Assembly: GCF_005280255.1 (NCBI RefSeq)
Contig: NZ_CP040018.1
Coordinates: forward strand, 3,720,001 to 3,784,000
Reading direction: 5' to 3'
Length of the DNA: 64,000 nt
DNA from: Arthrobacter sp. 24S4-2
GTDB lineage: Bacteria > Actinomycetota > Actinomycetes > Actinomycetales > Micrococcaceae
Each line of letters begins with the position of its first letter. Position 1 is the stretch's first letter. The notes under the pieces are model-generated. The model was not told the origin of the DNA, did not search any database, and saw only the letters and a program-made list of their open reading frames with translations. The translations under genes and the position numbers were made by a program. Positions 35,201-41,903 of this stretch are shown piece after piece.

Positions 35201-36337
35201 GGGCTCCACGAACTCCGTCGGGCTGTTCGGATCCTGGAAAGAGTCTCCCTCGAACTGTCGCGCCGGCTCGGTCCTGCTGCTGCACAATTGCCGCCTCCGA
35301 TGGTGCTGGTGATCACCGGCTGGGGTTCGTGGAGTTCTGCCTTCCGGGCCGGGCCTCTGATCTGGGCCGAGGACCTGGTCCAGGACATCATCCGCGACGG
35401 AGCCCGGGCACAGATCTCCGTGCTCATTTCGGGTGACCGGGAAGTCGTCACAGCACGGTTCTTCGCAGCCATCCCCAGCCGCGCCTACTTTCCCACCGGC
35501 TCAACCGAGGAGAGCCGTCTGGCATGGCCACGGATTCCCGACGTTGCCAGGGCCCCGGGGCGGGCTGTTGTTTTCGGCGCATTGGCGGCGCGTGACGGGT
35601 CAGTGGCCCAGTTCTACGCGCATCCTGAAACCGCGGTGACGGGACCGGCCGGAGTGAGGGAAGCAGCAGCCAGGCCGTTCAGGGTCGAGTCCCTGCCTGT
35701 GCGCGTCAGCGTGTCCGACGTCCTCGCGCGGGCCCTTCGTCCACCCGACGCAGCAGCGCGACCCGGCACCGCCGGGAACGGCGCCAAGCACCGCCAAATC
35801 GTGGTCGGCCTCGGCGGGGACGAGCTCGTCCCGGCAGCCGTTCGGCTGGCACCAGGAAGCGTCCTGCCGATCCTCGGCGGACCCGCCTCCGGCAAAAGCT
35901 CATTGATTGCGGCCGTTCCAGGACTCAACCCCGAAGTGTCCGGGTGGCTCAGTCCGGGACCCGACGAAGCTGCCGGCAGCTTTTGGGCAGGCACCCTGGC
36001 GGCCGCCGGGACCGGCCGGCTCCACAAGGATGCAGTGCTGCTGGTTGACGACGCCGATTTGCTGTCGCCGGAAGCCAACCGGTGCCTTATGGACCTGCAC
36101 GGTCTGGGATGGACGGTGATCATGACCGCCGCGTTCAGTCCATCACTCCTCCAGCGGGCCCCTTTGGCGGCGGCGGCCCGGGGCCACGGCATCGGGATCC
36201 TGATCGGACCGCGGACCGCTATGGACGGTGATTTCTTCGGCATTCGGTTCGAGGTCGAGGCCAACCCGCCGCCTGGCAGGGCAGTCCTCATTTCCGGCGG
36301 GCGGGCGGCGCCCATCCAGCTAGCGGCCGCGCCATGA
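32288..36337 (+). CDS. FHA and FtsK/SpoIIIE-type ATPase (EssC/EccC-like)
   Basis: A 1349-residue membrane ATPase with EssC architecture. Residues 1-80 form a small N-terminal domain; an FHA domain (about 95-185) has YRIGRSGTEIAI, ALSREHAWLDV and LGSANGTVVDG. Two helices (about 218-258) follow. ATPase domain 1 has Walker A LVAGTTGSGKSELL (near 570) and Walker B LVLIIDEFRMLVE (near 675). Domain 2 has a degenerate loop LVGGTDSGTDEAV (near 920) without the Lys. Domain 3 has ILGGPASGKSSLI (near 1192) and LLVDDADLLS. EssC/EccC proteins drive type VII secretion of WXG100 proteins, but none lies nearby. It is divergent from glf; its ATG is at 32288. Confidence 0.88.
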   Translation: MKIHCTLVRGPHAGRPGPPLELTIEAAPGCPGGEVQQALAGEYGADELTVRGTPLCRLAAGVPPLVTGAVIVDGEGEPPPGAADRPPSLLLAIQSGPAAGTVLPLRRGRYRIGRSGTEIAIPDAALSREHAWLDVTDTAITIADLGSANGTVVDGKKVSRAAVSTDSLISCGNSTMSIVFGPPSAGRAQEWGTAGSSVAEPLKIPRRAESGNRAVLLVTAGLPLLIGVGLALVTGMWMFLAFTAVSAVSVLVPVVTGRRQRRRLKAAVAAAVDGDRERRRRSAPSAADIVLRGRAGVAVPTARQGGPAAPEEVWLRLGLTEQPANISLEPADPDFEAPPLGQVPFVLPPADLTVIRGPLQPVLGLVRFIIMQLTSYPSAARTRILVHGSPSSLPLPARYFGSVSLSSNPLTTLELLQRGIDRNAERGIMIMIDGVDASSGLSGSAISRGWHVIECTRSGGAAPGPVIDLGGKAARLSAPDSAADFLPDLVPERVFDGYCRDAASALDCGPDRQPAVPPSCSLADVFPGPLAEASVRWLRGRRGPGLPVPIGMAAAGPRILDLESDGPHLLVAGTTGSGKSELLRSLTAALALCYPPDRINFLFIDFKGGSGLGPLTGLPHCVGMLTDLNRHELDRSLVSLRAEVRRREELLAAVQVPDLAGYRTAPGSRGAPLPDLVLIIDEFRMLVEDAPEALSELMRIAAIGRSLGIHLIMATQRPQGALTADIRANVTTSIALRVQSETESADIINSRAAASIGVANPGRAFLARGTEEPVEFQASSLAGVTDALTAPGVGICLAEDVVRNPPAGTGGHPGSGPSLSPAQAAAPIVHSLLKLWASMGGADPHRPVAMPLPSAISYPDTPRLAEGEPPVADAANPGEPCTGDGLSAGTWSVRLGWVDQPDQQRISALAWEPSGHGHLALVGGTDSGTDEAVALAVRQLMEHDVESHLYILDAGATFSAASAQPRVGAVAGLHELRRAVRILERVSLELSRRLGPAAAQLPPPMVLVITGWGSWSSAFRAGPLIWAEDLVQDIIRDGARAQISVLISGDREVVTARFFAAIPSRAYFPTGSTEESRLAWPRIPDVARAPGRAVVFGALAARDGSVAQFYAHPETAVTGPAGVREAAARPFRVESLPVRVSVSDVLARALRPPDAAARPGTAGNGAKHRQIVVGLGGDELVPAAVRLAPGSVLPILGGPASGKSSLIAAVPGLNPEVSGWLSPGPDEAAGSFWAGTLAAAGTGRLHKDAVLLVDDADLLSPEANRCLMDLHGLGWTVIMTAAFSPSLLQRAPLAAAARGHGIGILIGPRTAMDGDFFGIRFEVEANPPPGRAVLISGGRAAPIQLAAAP

Positions 36338-36344
36338 CCCGGGA

Positions 36345-36854
36345 TCACAGAGCGGGAGGAGCCCCGCCCGCGCGCGATGCGTAGCTGATGACGCTCTTGC
36401 GGAACAGCAGGACAACGGCGACAGCGGCCGGAAGGAGCATGGCCAGACCTGCGGCCGCATATCCCCCGGTAAGCGTTGGAAATCCGATGGTGAGCACAAA
36501 AACCTGGGCCACCAACGCCCCGGCCCTCGGCCAGCGGAATCCCCGGTGGAGAAAGTATGCAACGGCGAAAAGCCATGCCGAAAATGCCAGCAGGAGAACC
36601 AGCGTAAACACAGCACCCCAGAACGAGAGCACCGGTGCTCCCGTGGTCAGTTGGACGGCATACCAGCCGGCCGCCACAAGAAGTGCGCCGGCTTCGGCGG
36701 CGACAATCAGCGACAGGATGACAATTGCCAGCGGCCGGACCACCGGCCCTTCCGAGGAAACATGGCCGGCAGGATCGGCCCCCGCACCTTCAGCGGGGCC
36801 GTGTCCGGCGGGCTCGTGGCTGGGGTCAGGGGGGTTCACGGGGGGTCTTGACAC
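36345..36854 (-). CDS. Four-helix membrane protein of unknown function
   Basis: A 169-residue protein. About 40 disordered Pro/Gly-rich residues are followed by four hydrophobic helices (about 42-66, 77-97, 107-128, 132-150) and a short basic tail. I do not recognise a family. It starts with GTG at 36854, is convergent with the EssC-like gene (seven-base gap) and divergent from whiB across 240 bases. Similar small four-helix proteins are common in actinobacteria; no role can be assigned. Confidence 0.65.
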   Translation of the reverse strand: MSRPPVNPPDPSHEPAGHGPAEGAGADPAGHVSSEGPVVRPLAIVILSLIVAAEAGALLVAAGWYAVQLTTGAPVLSFWGAVFTLVLLLAFSAWLFAVAYFLHRGFRWPRAGALVAQVFVLTIGFPTLTGGYAAAGLAMLLPAAVAVVLLFRKSVISYASRAGGAPPAL

Positions 36855-36997
36855 ACTGGCACCCTACCGGACATAGTCGACTTGCGGGGAGGGCGCTGGC
36901 GACCTATGTGACGTATCGCTCACGCCTAAGAGGCACTTCTTAGACGATTACCCCTTGTTTACACAGCGTTAACATGACACGCTTAATTCAGATGACC

Positions 36998-37021
36998 AAG
37001 GGGACCCGGCAGGGTCCCTTT
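36998..37021 (+). terminator. GC-rich hairpin upstream of whiB, attenuator-like
   Basis: A ten-base stem (36998-37007 with 37012-37021, one G-U pair) closes a GGCA loop and runs into CTTATG. It resembles an intrinsic terminator with a short T-run. It lies 74 bases before whiB, so it could end a transcript from upstream or form a leader structure in the whiB mRNA. Confidence 0.5.
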
Positions 37022-37030
37022 CTTATGTAG

Positions 37031-37056
37031 CCTCTAGTGAATATTTTCACAAGAGG
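37031..37056. promoter_or_regulatory. CRP/GlxR-like palindrome upstream of whiB
   Basis: The core AGTGA-ATATTT-TCACA (37036-37051) matches the CRP consensus TGTGA-N6-TCACA except for the first base. CCTCT and AGAGG extend it to a 26-base inverted repeat with one mismatched pair. It is centred about 52 bases before the whiB ATG. CRP-family control of whiB1 is known in mycobacteria. Confidence 0.55.
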
Positions 37057-37094
37057 CCCTCAACGAGTTCCCAGGAATGGAGTGACTGATCAGC

Positions 37095-37343
37095 ATGGAT
37101 TGGCGTAACCGCGCGGCCTGCCTCGACAAGGACCCGGAGCTGTTTTTCCCCGTAGGAAACACCGGGCCTGCTCTCCTGCAGATTGAGGAAGCCAAAAGTG
37201 TGTGCCGCCGCTGCCCCGTGGTGGACACCTGTCTGCAGTGGGCCCTCGAGTCCGGACAGGATGCCGGTGTCTGGGGCGGCATGAGCGAAGACGAGCGTCG
37301 CGCCCTCAAACGGCGCGCAGCACGCGCCAGGCGTGCCTCCTAA
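37095..37343 (+). CDS. whiB: WhiB-family iron-sulfur transcriptional regulator (WhiB1-like)
   Basis: An 82-residue WhiB protein. The four cluster cysteines are Cys9, Cys37, Cys40 and Cys46 (C-x27-C-x2-C-x5-C), followed by the family turn GVWGG (58-62) and a basic C-terminal helix KRRAARARRAS for DNA contact. These proteins hold a nitric-oxide- and oxygen-sensitive [4Fe-4S] cluster and bind the primary sigma factor. Length, spacing and the near absence of an N-terminal extension fit the WhiB1 group. Its leader holds a hairpin and a CRP-like palindrome, and a strong terminator follows at 37391. Confidence 0.95.
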   Translation: MDWRNRAACLDKDPELFFPVGNTGPALLQIEEAKSVCRRCPVVDTCLQWALESGQDAGVWGGMSEDERRALKRRAARARRAS

Positions 37344-37390
37344 GGGTCCCTCCTGACAGGACGGACACCGGCCTAACAGACCAAAGGAAG

Positions 37391-37418
37391 CGGCCGCGGA
37401 CTCTACAGTCCGCGGCCG
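37391..37418. terminator. Bidirectional intrinsic terminator between whiB and pdtaS
   Basis: A perfect 12-base stem (37391-37402 with 37407-37418) with a CTAC loop lies between the two convergent genes. The plus-strand side runs into TCTCCTATTT. It should end both the whiB and the pdtaS transcript. Confidence 0.82.
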
Positions 37419-37439
37419 TCTCCTATTTAAACGTCCTGC

Positions 37440-38909
37440 CTACCGCGGCTGCAGGTTCAGGACAATCTGCACGGCGGTTCCGCCACCCTCCCGGGGCTTC
37501 CACTGAATGCTGCCGCCGAGTTCACTCGTCACGAGGGTCCGGACGATCTGCAGTCCCAGGCCCTCCACATGGGGGATCTCCGGGAGTCCGACGCCATCAT
37601 CGGCCACGGTCACAGTGAGGAGCTCGTCGCCGTCGTCGCCCTCCGAGCGGTCGGCCAGAAGCCAGACCGTTCCTGTCCTGCCTTCCAGCCCGTGCTCGAC
37701 GGCGTTCGTCACGAGTTCGTTGATCACAAGCGCGAGGGGTGTGGCGAAATCGCTGGGCAGTTCCCCGAAAAGTCCGGACCTGGCCGTCTTGACCTGCTGG
37801 GATGGCGAGGCCACTTCGGCGGACAGACGGAACTGGCGTCCGATCAATTCATCGAAGTCGACGCTCTGAGTCAGGCCTTGGGACAAGGTCTCATGGACCA
37901 GGGCAATCGTCGCGACCCTGCGCATGGCCTGCTCGAGGCCCTGCTTGGCCTCATCACTGACCATCCGGCGCGACTGCATCCTCAGCAGGGCGGCCACGGT
38001 CTGCAGGTTGTTCTTGACCCGATGGTGGATCTCCCGGATGGTGGCGTCTTTGGTCACCAGTTCCATCTCGCGGCGCCGCAGCTCCGAAACGTCGCGGCAG
38101 AGAACCAGCGCGCCGAACCGTTGTTGCTCGTCGCGCAGGGGAATCGCCCGAAGGGACAGACTGACACCCCGGGACTCTATTTCGCTGCGCCACGGCATCC
38201 GGCCGGTCACCACAAGCGGCAGTGTTTCGTCCACCATTCGCCGGTCCCGAAGCAGTCCGGCCGTGACTTCGGCAAGCGACCTGCCTTCCAGCGACTCGCC
38301 GTCGCCCAGTCGCCGGAACGCTGAAACTCCGTTGGGGCTGGCGTACTGGACGATGCCGTCGGCATCGAGCCGGATGAGACCGTCACCCACACGCGGAGCA
38401 CCGCGGCGGGATCCGGTGGGCGACGCAAAATCAGGCCACAGGCCCAGCGTTCCCATCCTGAGCAGGTCATAGGCGCACTGCCGGTATGTCAGTTCGAGCC
38501 TGGACGGCATCCGCGAACTGGACAGGTCCATGTGCGTAGTCACAACTGCCAGGGTCCGGCCGTTCCTGACCATGGGCACCGCTTCAACGCGGAGCGCCAT
38601 GTCGCTGCTCCAGTTGGTTTCACTGGAACGCTCTATGGTGCGGCTCGCCCACGCCTTGTCGACCAGCGGCTGCAGATCCGACCTGATCCCCTCCCCCACG
38701 AAGTCGGCATGGAACACCGTGTGCGTGGTGGAGGGGCGGACGTGGGCGAGGGCCACGTAGCCTAACTCAGGATGCGGAAACCACAAGGCAAGGTCAGCGA
38801 AGGCGAGGTCGGCGACCATCTGCCAGTCGCCCACGAGGAGGTGGAGCCATTCGGCATCCCCCGGCCCGAAATCAGCATGTTCCCTGATGGGGTCCGTAAA
38901 GATTGCCAC
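37440..38909 (-). CDS. pdtaS: Sensor histidine kinase of the PdtaS type
   Basis: A 489-residue soluble kinase. An N-terminal GAF domain (about 1-150), a PAS domain (about 170-285, DGLIRLDADGIVQYASPNGV), and a HisKA_2 domain with EIHHRVKNNLQTVAALLRMQ, the phospho-acceptor His box of this family. The HATPase region has LALVINELVTNAVEHGLEG (N box), VADDGVGLP and GLGLQIVRTLV. PdtaS phosphorylates the antiterminator PdtaR, whose gene is not in this window. It has no membrane helix, as expected. It is convergent with whiB across a strong terminator and 32 bases downstream of the glutamate dehydrogenase gene. Confidence 0.92.
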   Translation of the reverse strand: MAIFTDPIREHADFGPGDAEWLHLLVGDWQMVADLAFADLALWFPHPELGYVALAHVRPSTTHTVFHADFVGEGIRSDLQPLVDKAWASRTIERSSETNWSSDMALRVEAVPMVRNGRTLAVVTTHMDLSSSRMPSRLELTYRQCAYDLLRMGTLGLWPDFASPTGSRRGAPRVGDGLIRLDADGIVQYASPNGVSAFRRLGDGESLEGRSLAEVTAGLLRDRRMVDETLPLVVTGRMPWRSEIESRGVSLSLRAIPLRDEQQRFGALVLCRDVSELRRREMELVTKDATIREIHHRVKNNLQTVAALLRMQSRRMVSDEAKQGLEQAMRRVATIALVHETLSQGLTQSVDFDELIGRQFRLSAEVASPSQQVKTARSGLFGELPSDFATPLALVINELVTNAVEHGLEGRTGTVWLLADRSEGDDGDELLTVTVADDGVGLPEIPHVEGLGLQIVRTLVTSELGGSIQWKPREGGGTAVQIVLNLQPR

Positions 38910-38941
38910 TACACCTCCATATTCGACGCCGCGGGGGTTCC

Positions 38942-41896
38942 CTAGCGTCGGACGATTGACCTCAAGAGCCTCAATGCTACCGACAGTGATGCCATATCGT
39001 CCGCTTCGAGCGCGTTGACCTCGTCAAACATGCTCTTGGCCCGGCCAAGCTGCTCGGCATTCTGCCCCTCCCAGGCCCGGAGCCTGTCCTCCGCGGACAT
39101 ATCGGACGGCGTCGTCTCAAGGACCGCAGTGGTCATGTCCGAAATCGTCGAATACAGATCGTCCCGCAGCGCCGCCCGGGCAAGTGCCTGCCAGCGGTCA
39201 CGGCGCGGAAGTTTGGTGATCCGTTCGAGGAGGGAATCCGCATGGAACCGGTCAAATACCGTGTAGTACACGTGGGCGATGCCTTCCACGGGCTCCGGAT
39301 TCACACGGGCGATTTTCGCGATGTCCAGCAGCACGAAGCTTTCGAACAGCTCGGCCCAGCGGTGGGCAAGATCCTCCGGAAGTTCCCAGCTACGGGCCTT
39401 CTCGAGCCATGCTGCCACGCGGGCACGGTCGTCTCCGCGCAGGTAGTCAAGGAGGCGGGCACGCATCGGGTCCATCAGCGGCTTGAATTCGCCCACAATC
39501 TCGGCGATGGGCCGGGAGCCACTGCCTTGGCTAAGAACCCAGCGGACAGCACGGTCCAGGAGCCGTCGGATGTCCAGGTGGACTGTGCTCCAGTGCTCCG
39601 TGGGGAAGGACGCAGGCAGTTCGTTGAGCTCGCCCACCATGACGTCAAGCTCGTAGATTTCGCGGAGGGCAACGAAGGCCTTGGCCACCGCGGCTTCGTT
39701 GGCTGAGGTCTCTTCGATGGTGCGGAACGCGAACGTGATGCCGCCCAGGTTGATCATGTCGTTCGCCACAACGGTAGCGATGATCTCGCGCCGCAGCGGA
39801 TGTGTGTCCAGCTCGGCATCGAACTTCTCCCGAAGCTGCTTGGGAAAGTAGGACCGGAGCGTTTGCCTGAACCACGGGTCCTCGGCGAGGTCGCTCTCGC
39901 GCAGTGCTGTTGCGAGTTCGATCTTCGCGTAGGCCGCCAGCACAGAGAGCTCCGGCGAGGTCAGCCCCTGTCCCTGTTCCAACCTCTCGCGGAGGGTCGC
40001 CGTCGTCGGCAGTGCCTCCAGGTCGCGCTTGAGATCGGCAGATTTCTCCAGCCAGTCCATGAGCCGTTCGTAGCTGGGGCTCCACTCCGCAACGCGGATT
40101 CGGTCGTTGAGGAGCAGGATGTTCTGGTCAATGTTGTCTTCCAGCACGAGCCGCCCGACTTCATCCGTCATGGATGCCAGGAAGTCTGCCCGTTCGGCGG
40201 ACTCGAGCTTGCCGGCAGAGACCATCCGGTCAACAAAGATCTTGATGTTGACTTCATGGTCCGAGCAGTCGACACCGGCGGAATTGTCGATGGCGTCCGT
40301 GTTCAGGATGACTCCCTGCAGTGCGGCCTCGATGCGTCCGCGCTGGGTCATGCCAAGGTTTCCGCCTTCTCCGACCACCTTGACGCGAAGGTCGCGGCCG
40401 TCAACGCGGATTGCGTCGTTGGCCTTATCCCCTACTTCTGCGTGCGTTTCGGTGCTTGCCTTGACGTAGGTACCGATGCCGCCGTTGTAGAGCAGGTCCG
40501 CGGGCGCCAACAGAATCGCACGCAGGAGCTCGGGCGGGCTCAGTTCGGAAGTGCCGTCCGGCAGTCCAAGCGCAGTCCGCACCTGGTCAGAGACAGGAAT
40601 GGACTTTGCCTGCCGCCCGAAGACGCCGCCGCCCTCGCTGATGAGGGACTTGTCGTAGTCATCCCAAGAGGACCGCGGCAGGTCGAAGAGCCGTTGACGC
40701 TCTGCGTAGGACAGAGCCTCGTCCGGATTCGGATCCAGGAAAATGTGGCGGTGGTCAAACGCCGCGAGCAGCCGGATGTGCTTGGAAAGCAGCATGCCGT
40801 TGCCGAAAACGTCGCCGGACATGTCGCCGACGCCCACCACGGTGAACGGCTCCGACTGCGTATCGAGATCCAGTTCGCTGAAGTGGCGCTTGACCGACTC
40901 CCACGCGCCGCGGGCCGTGATGCCCATGGCCTTGTGGTCGTAGCCCACCGAGCCTCCCGAGGCAAAGGCATCGCCCAGCCAGAAGCCGTATTCATCCGAC
41001 AGCCCGTTGGCAATGTCCGAGAACGTCGCCGTTCCCTTGTCTGCCGCAACAACCAGGTAGGAGTCGTTGTCGTCGTGGCGGACGACGTCGGCTGGCGGCA
41101 CCACCGCTTCCCCGTCAGGGGTTGTGATCAGGTTGTCCGTAACGTCGAGCAGGCCGCGGATGAACGTCTTGTAGCTTTCCACGCCCTCCGCCATCCATGC
41201 CGCCCGGTCAGCGGCGGGGTCCGGGAGCTGCTTGGCGAAGAATCCGCCCTTGGCGCCCGTGGGCACAATGACGGCATTCTTGACTGTCTGTGCCTTAACA
41301 AGGCCGAGGATTTCCGTTCGGAAGTCCTCACGCCGGTCGGACCAGCGCAGCCCGCCGCGGGCTACCTTGCCGAAGCGCAGGTGCACGCCTTCCACCCGGG
41401 GCGAGTACACCCAGATTTCAAACATGGGACGAGGGAACGGCAGGCCCTCAATGGCGGACGGATTCAGTTTGAAGCTCAGGTACGGCTTCTGCTGGTAGAA
41501 GTTGGTCCGCAACGTGGCCTCGATGAGGTTCGCGAACGTCCGGAGCACCCGGTCGGCATCGAGGGTGGCCACCTGTTCAATGGCCGCCGCCAGCCCGGCA
41601 CGGACTGGCACCTGCCGCTCCGCCCGGACATCGTCCCCGAGGGCGGGGTCAAAGCGCGCCTCGAACAGGGCACTGAGCGCACGTGCCACGTCGGGATTGG
41701 CCAGCAGCGTGTCCGCAATGAAGCCGAACGAATTCGTGTTGCCCATCTGGCGCATGTATTTGGCATAGGCGCGCAGGACCACGATCTGGCTCCAGTGCAT
41801 GCCCTCGCGCAGGACGAGCCGGTCAAAGCTGTCAGATTCCACGGCACCGGAAACGGCGGCGCCAAAGGCTTCCGCAAGCAGCTGGCCCGTTGCTAG
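38942..41896 (-). CDS. gdh: NAD-specific glutamate dehydrogenase, C-terminal part (after frameshift)
   Basis: About 984 residues in a frame one base off the N-terminal part at 41893. From the junction it reads LATGQLLAEAFGAA, then ESDSFDRLVLREGMHWSQIV and LRAYAKYMRQMG, normal text for the large (about 180 kDa) NAD-glutamate dehydrogenases that convert glutamate to 2-oxoglutarate. The catalytic region follows: RFGKVARGGLRWSDRREDFR, VPTGAKGGFFAKQL, and VVGVGDMSGDVFGNGMLLS, the Rossmann NAD site. A helical C-terminal domain fills the rest. No start codon occurs before a GTG at 41842, well inside the conserved region, so this is not an independent gene. Joined to the upstream part the protein would have about 1617 residues, the usual family length. 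Confidence 0.88.
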   Translation of the reverse strand, partial: LATGQLLAEAFGAAVSGAVESDSFDRLVLREGMHWSQIVVLRAYAKYMRQMGNTNSFGFIADTLLANPDVARALSALFEARFDPALGDDVRAERQVPVRAGLAAAIEQVATLDADRVLRTFANLIEATLRTNFYQQKPYLSFKLNPSAIEGLPFPRPMFEIWVYSPRVEGVHLRFGKVARGGLRWSDRREDFRTEILGLVKAQTVKNAVIVPTGAKGGFFAKQLPDPAADRAAWMAEGVESYKTFIRGLLDVTDNLITTPDGEAVVPPADVVRHDDNDSYLVVAADKGTATFSDIANGLSDEYGFWLGDAFASGGSVGYDHKAMGITARGAWESVKRHFSELDLDTQSEPFTVVGVGDMSGDVFGNGMLLSKHIRLLAAFDHRHIFLDPNPDEALSYAERQRLFDLPRSSWDDYDKSLISEGGGVFGRQAKSIPVSDQVRTALGLPDGTSELSPPELLRAILLAPADLLYNGGIGTYVKASTETHAEVGDKANDAIRVDGRDLRVKVVGEGGNLGMTQRGRIEAALQGVILNTDAIDNSAGVDCSDHEVNIKIFVDRMVSAGKLESAERADFLASMTDEVGRLVLEDNIDQNILLLNDRIRVAEWSPSYERLMDWLEKSADLKRDLEALPTTATLRERLEQGQGLTSPELSVLAAYAKIELATALRESDLAEDPWFRQTLRSYFPKQLREKFDAELDTHPLRREIIATVVANDMINLGGITFAFRTIEETSANEAAVAKAFVALREIYELDVMVGELNELPASFPTEHWSTVHLDIRRLLDRAVRWVLSQGSGSRPIAEIVGEFKPLMDPMRARLLDYLRGDDRARVAAWLEKARSWELPEDLAHRWAELFESFVLLDIAKIARVNPEPVEGIAHVYYTVFDRFHADSLLERITKLPRRDRWQALARAALRDDLYSTISDMTTAVLETTPSDMSAEDRLRAWEGQNAEQLGRAKSMFDEVNALEADDMASLSVALRLLRSIVRR

Positions 41897-41903
41897 AGGG
41901 CCA
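41893..41903 (-). other. One-base frameshift site in the NAD-glutamate dehydrogenase gene
   Basis: The upstream frame ends KYPAGVAL then TAG at 41893-41895. The downstream frame one base back reads LATGQLLAEAF through the same bases. Adding one base anywhere in about 41896-41903, for example one more C in the CCC run (minus strand), joins both parts without a stop. Confidence 0.85.

Noticed and set aside
39800..41896. A 698-codon plus-strand frame opposite the glutamate dehydrogenase
   Set aside because: Antisense shadow; the minus strand carries conserved catalytic motifs throughout.
41893..41903. Programmed -1 ribosomal frameshifting in the glutamate dehydrogenase gene
   Set aside because: No X-XXY-YYZ heptamer or clear downstream pseudoknot is visible; a missing base is simpler, although recoding is not excluded.
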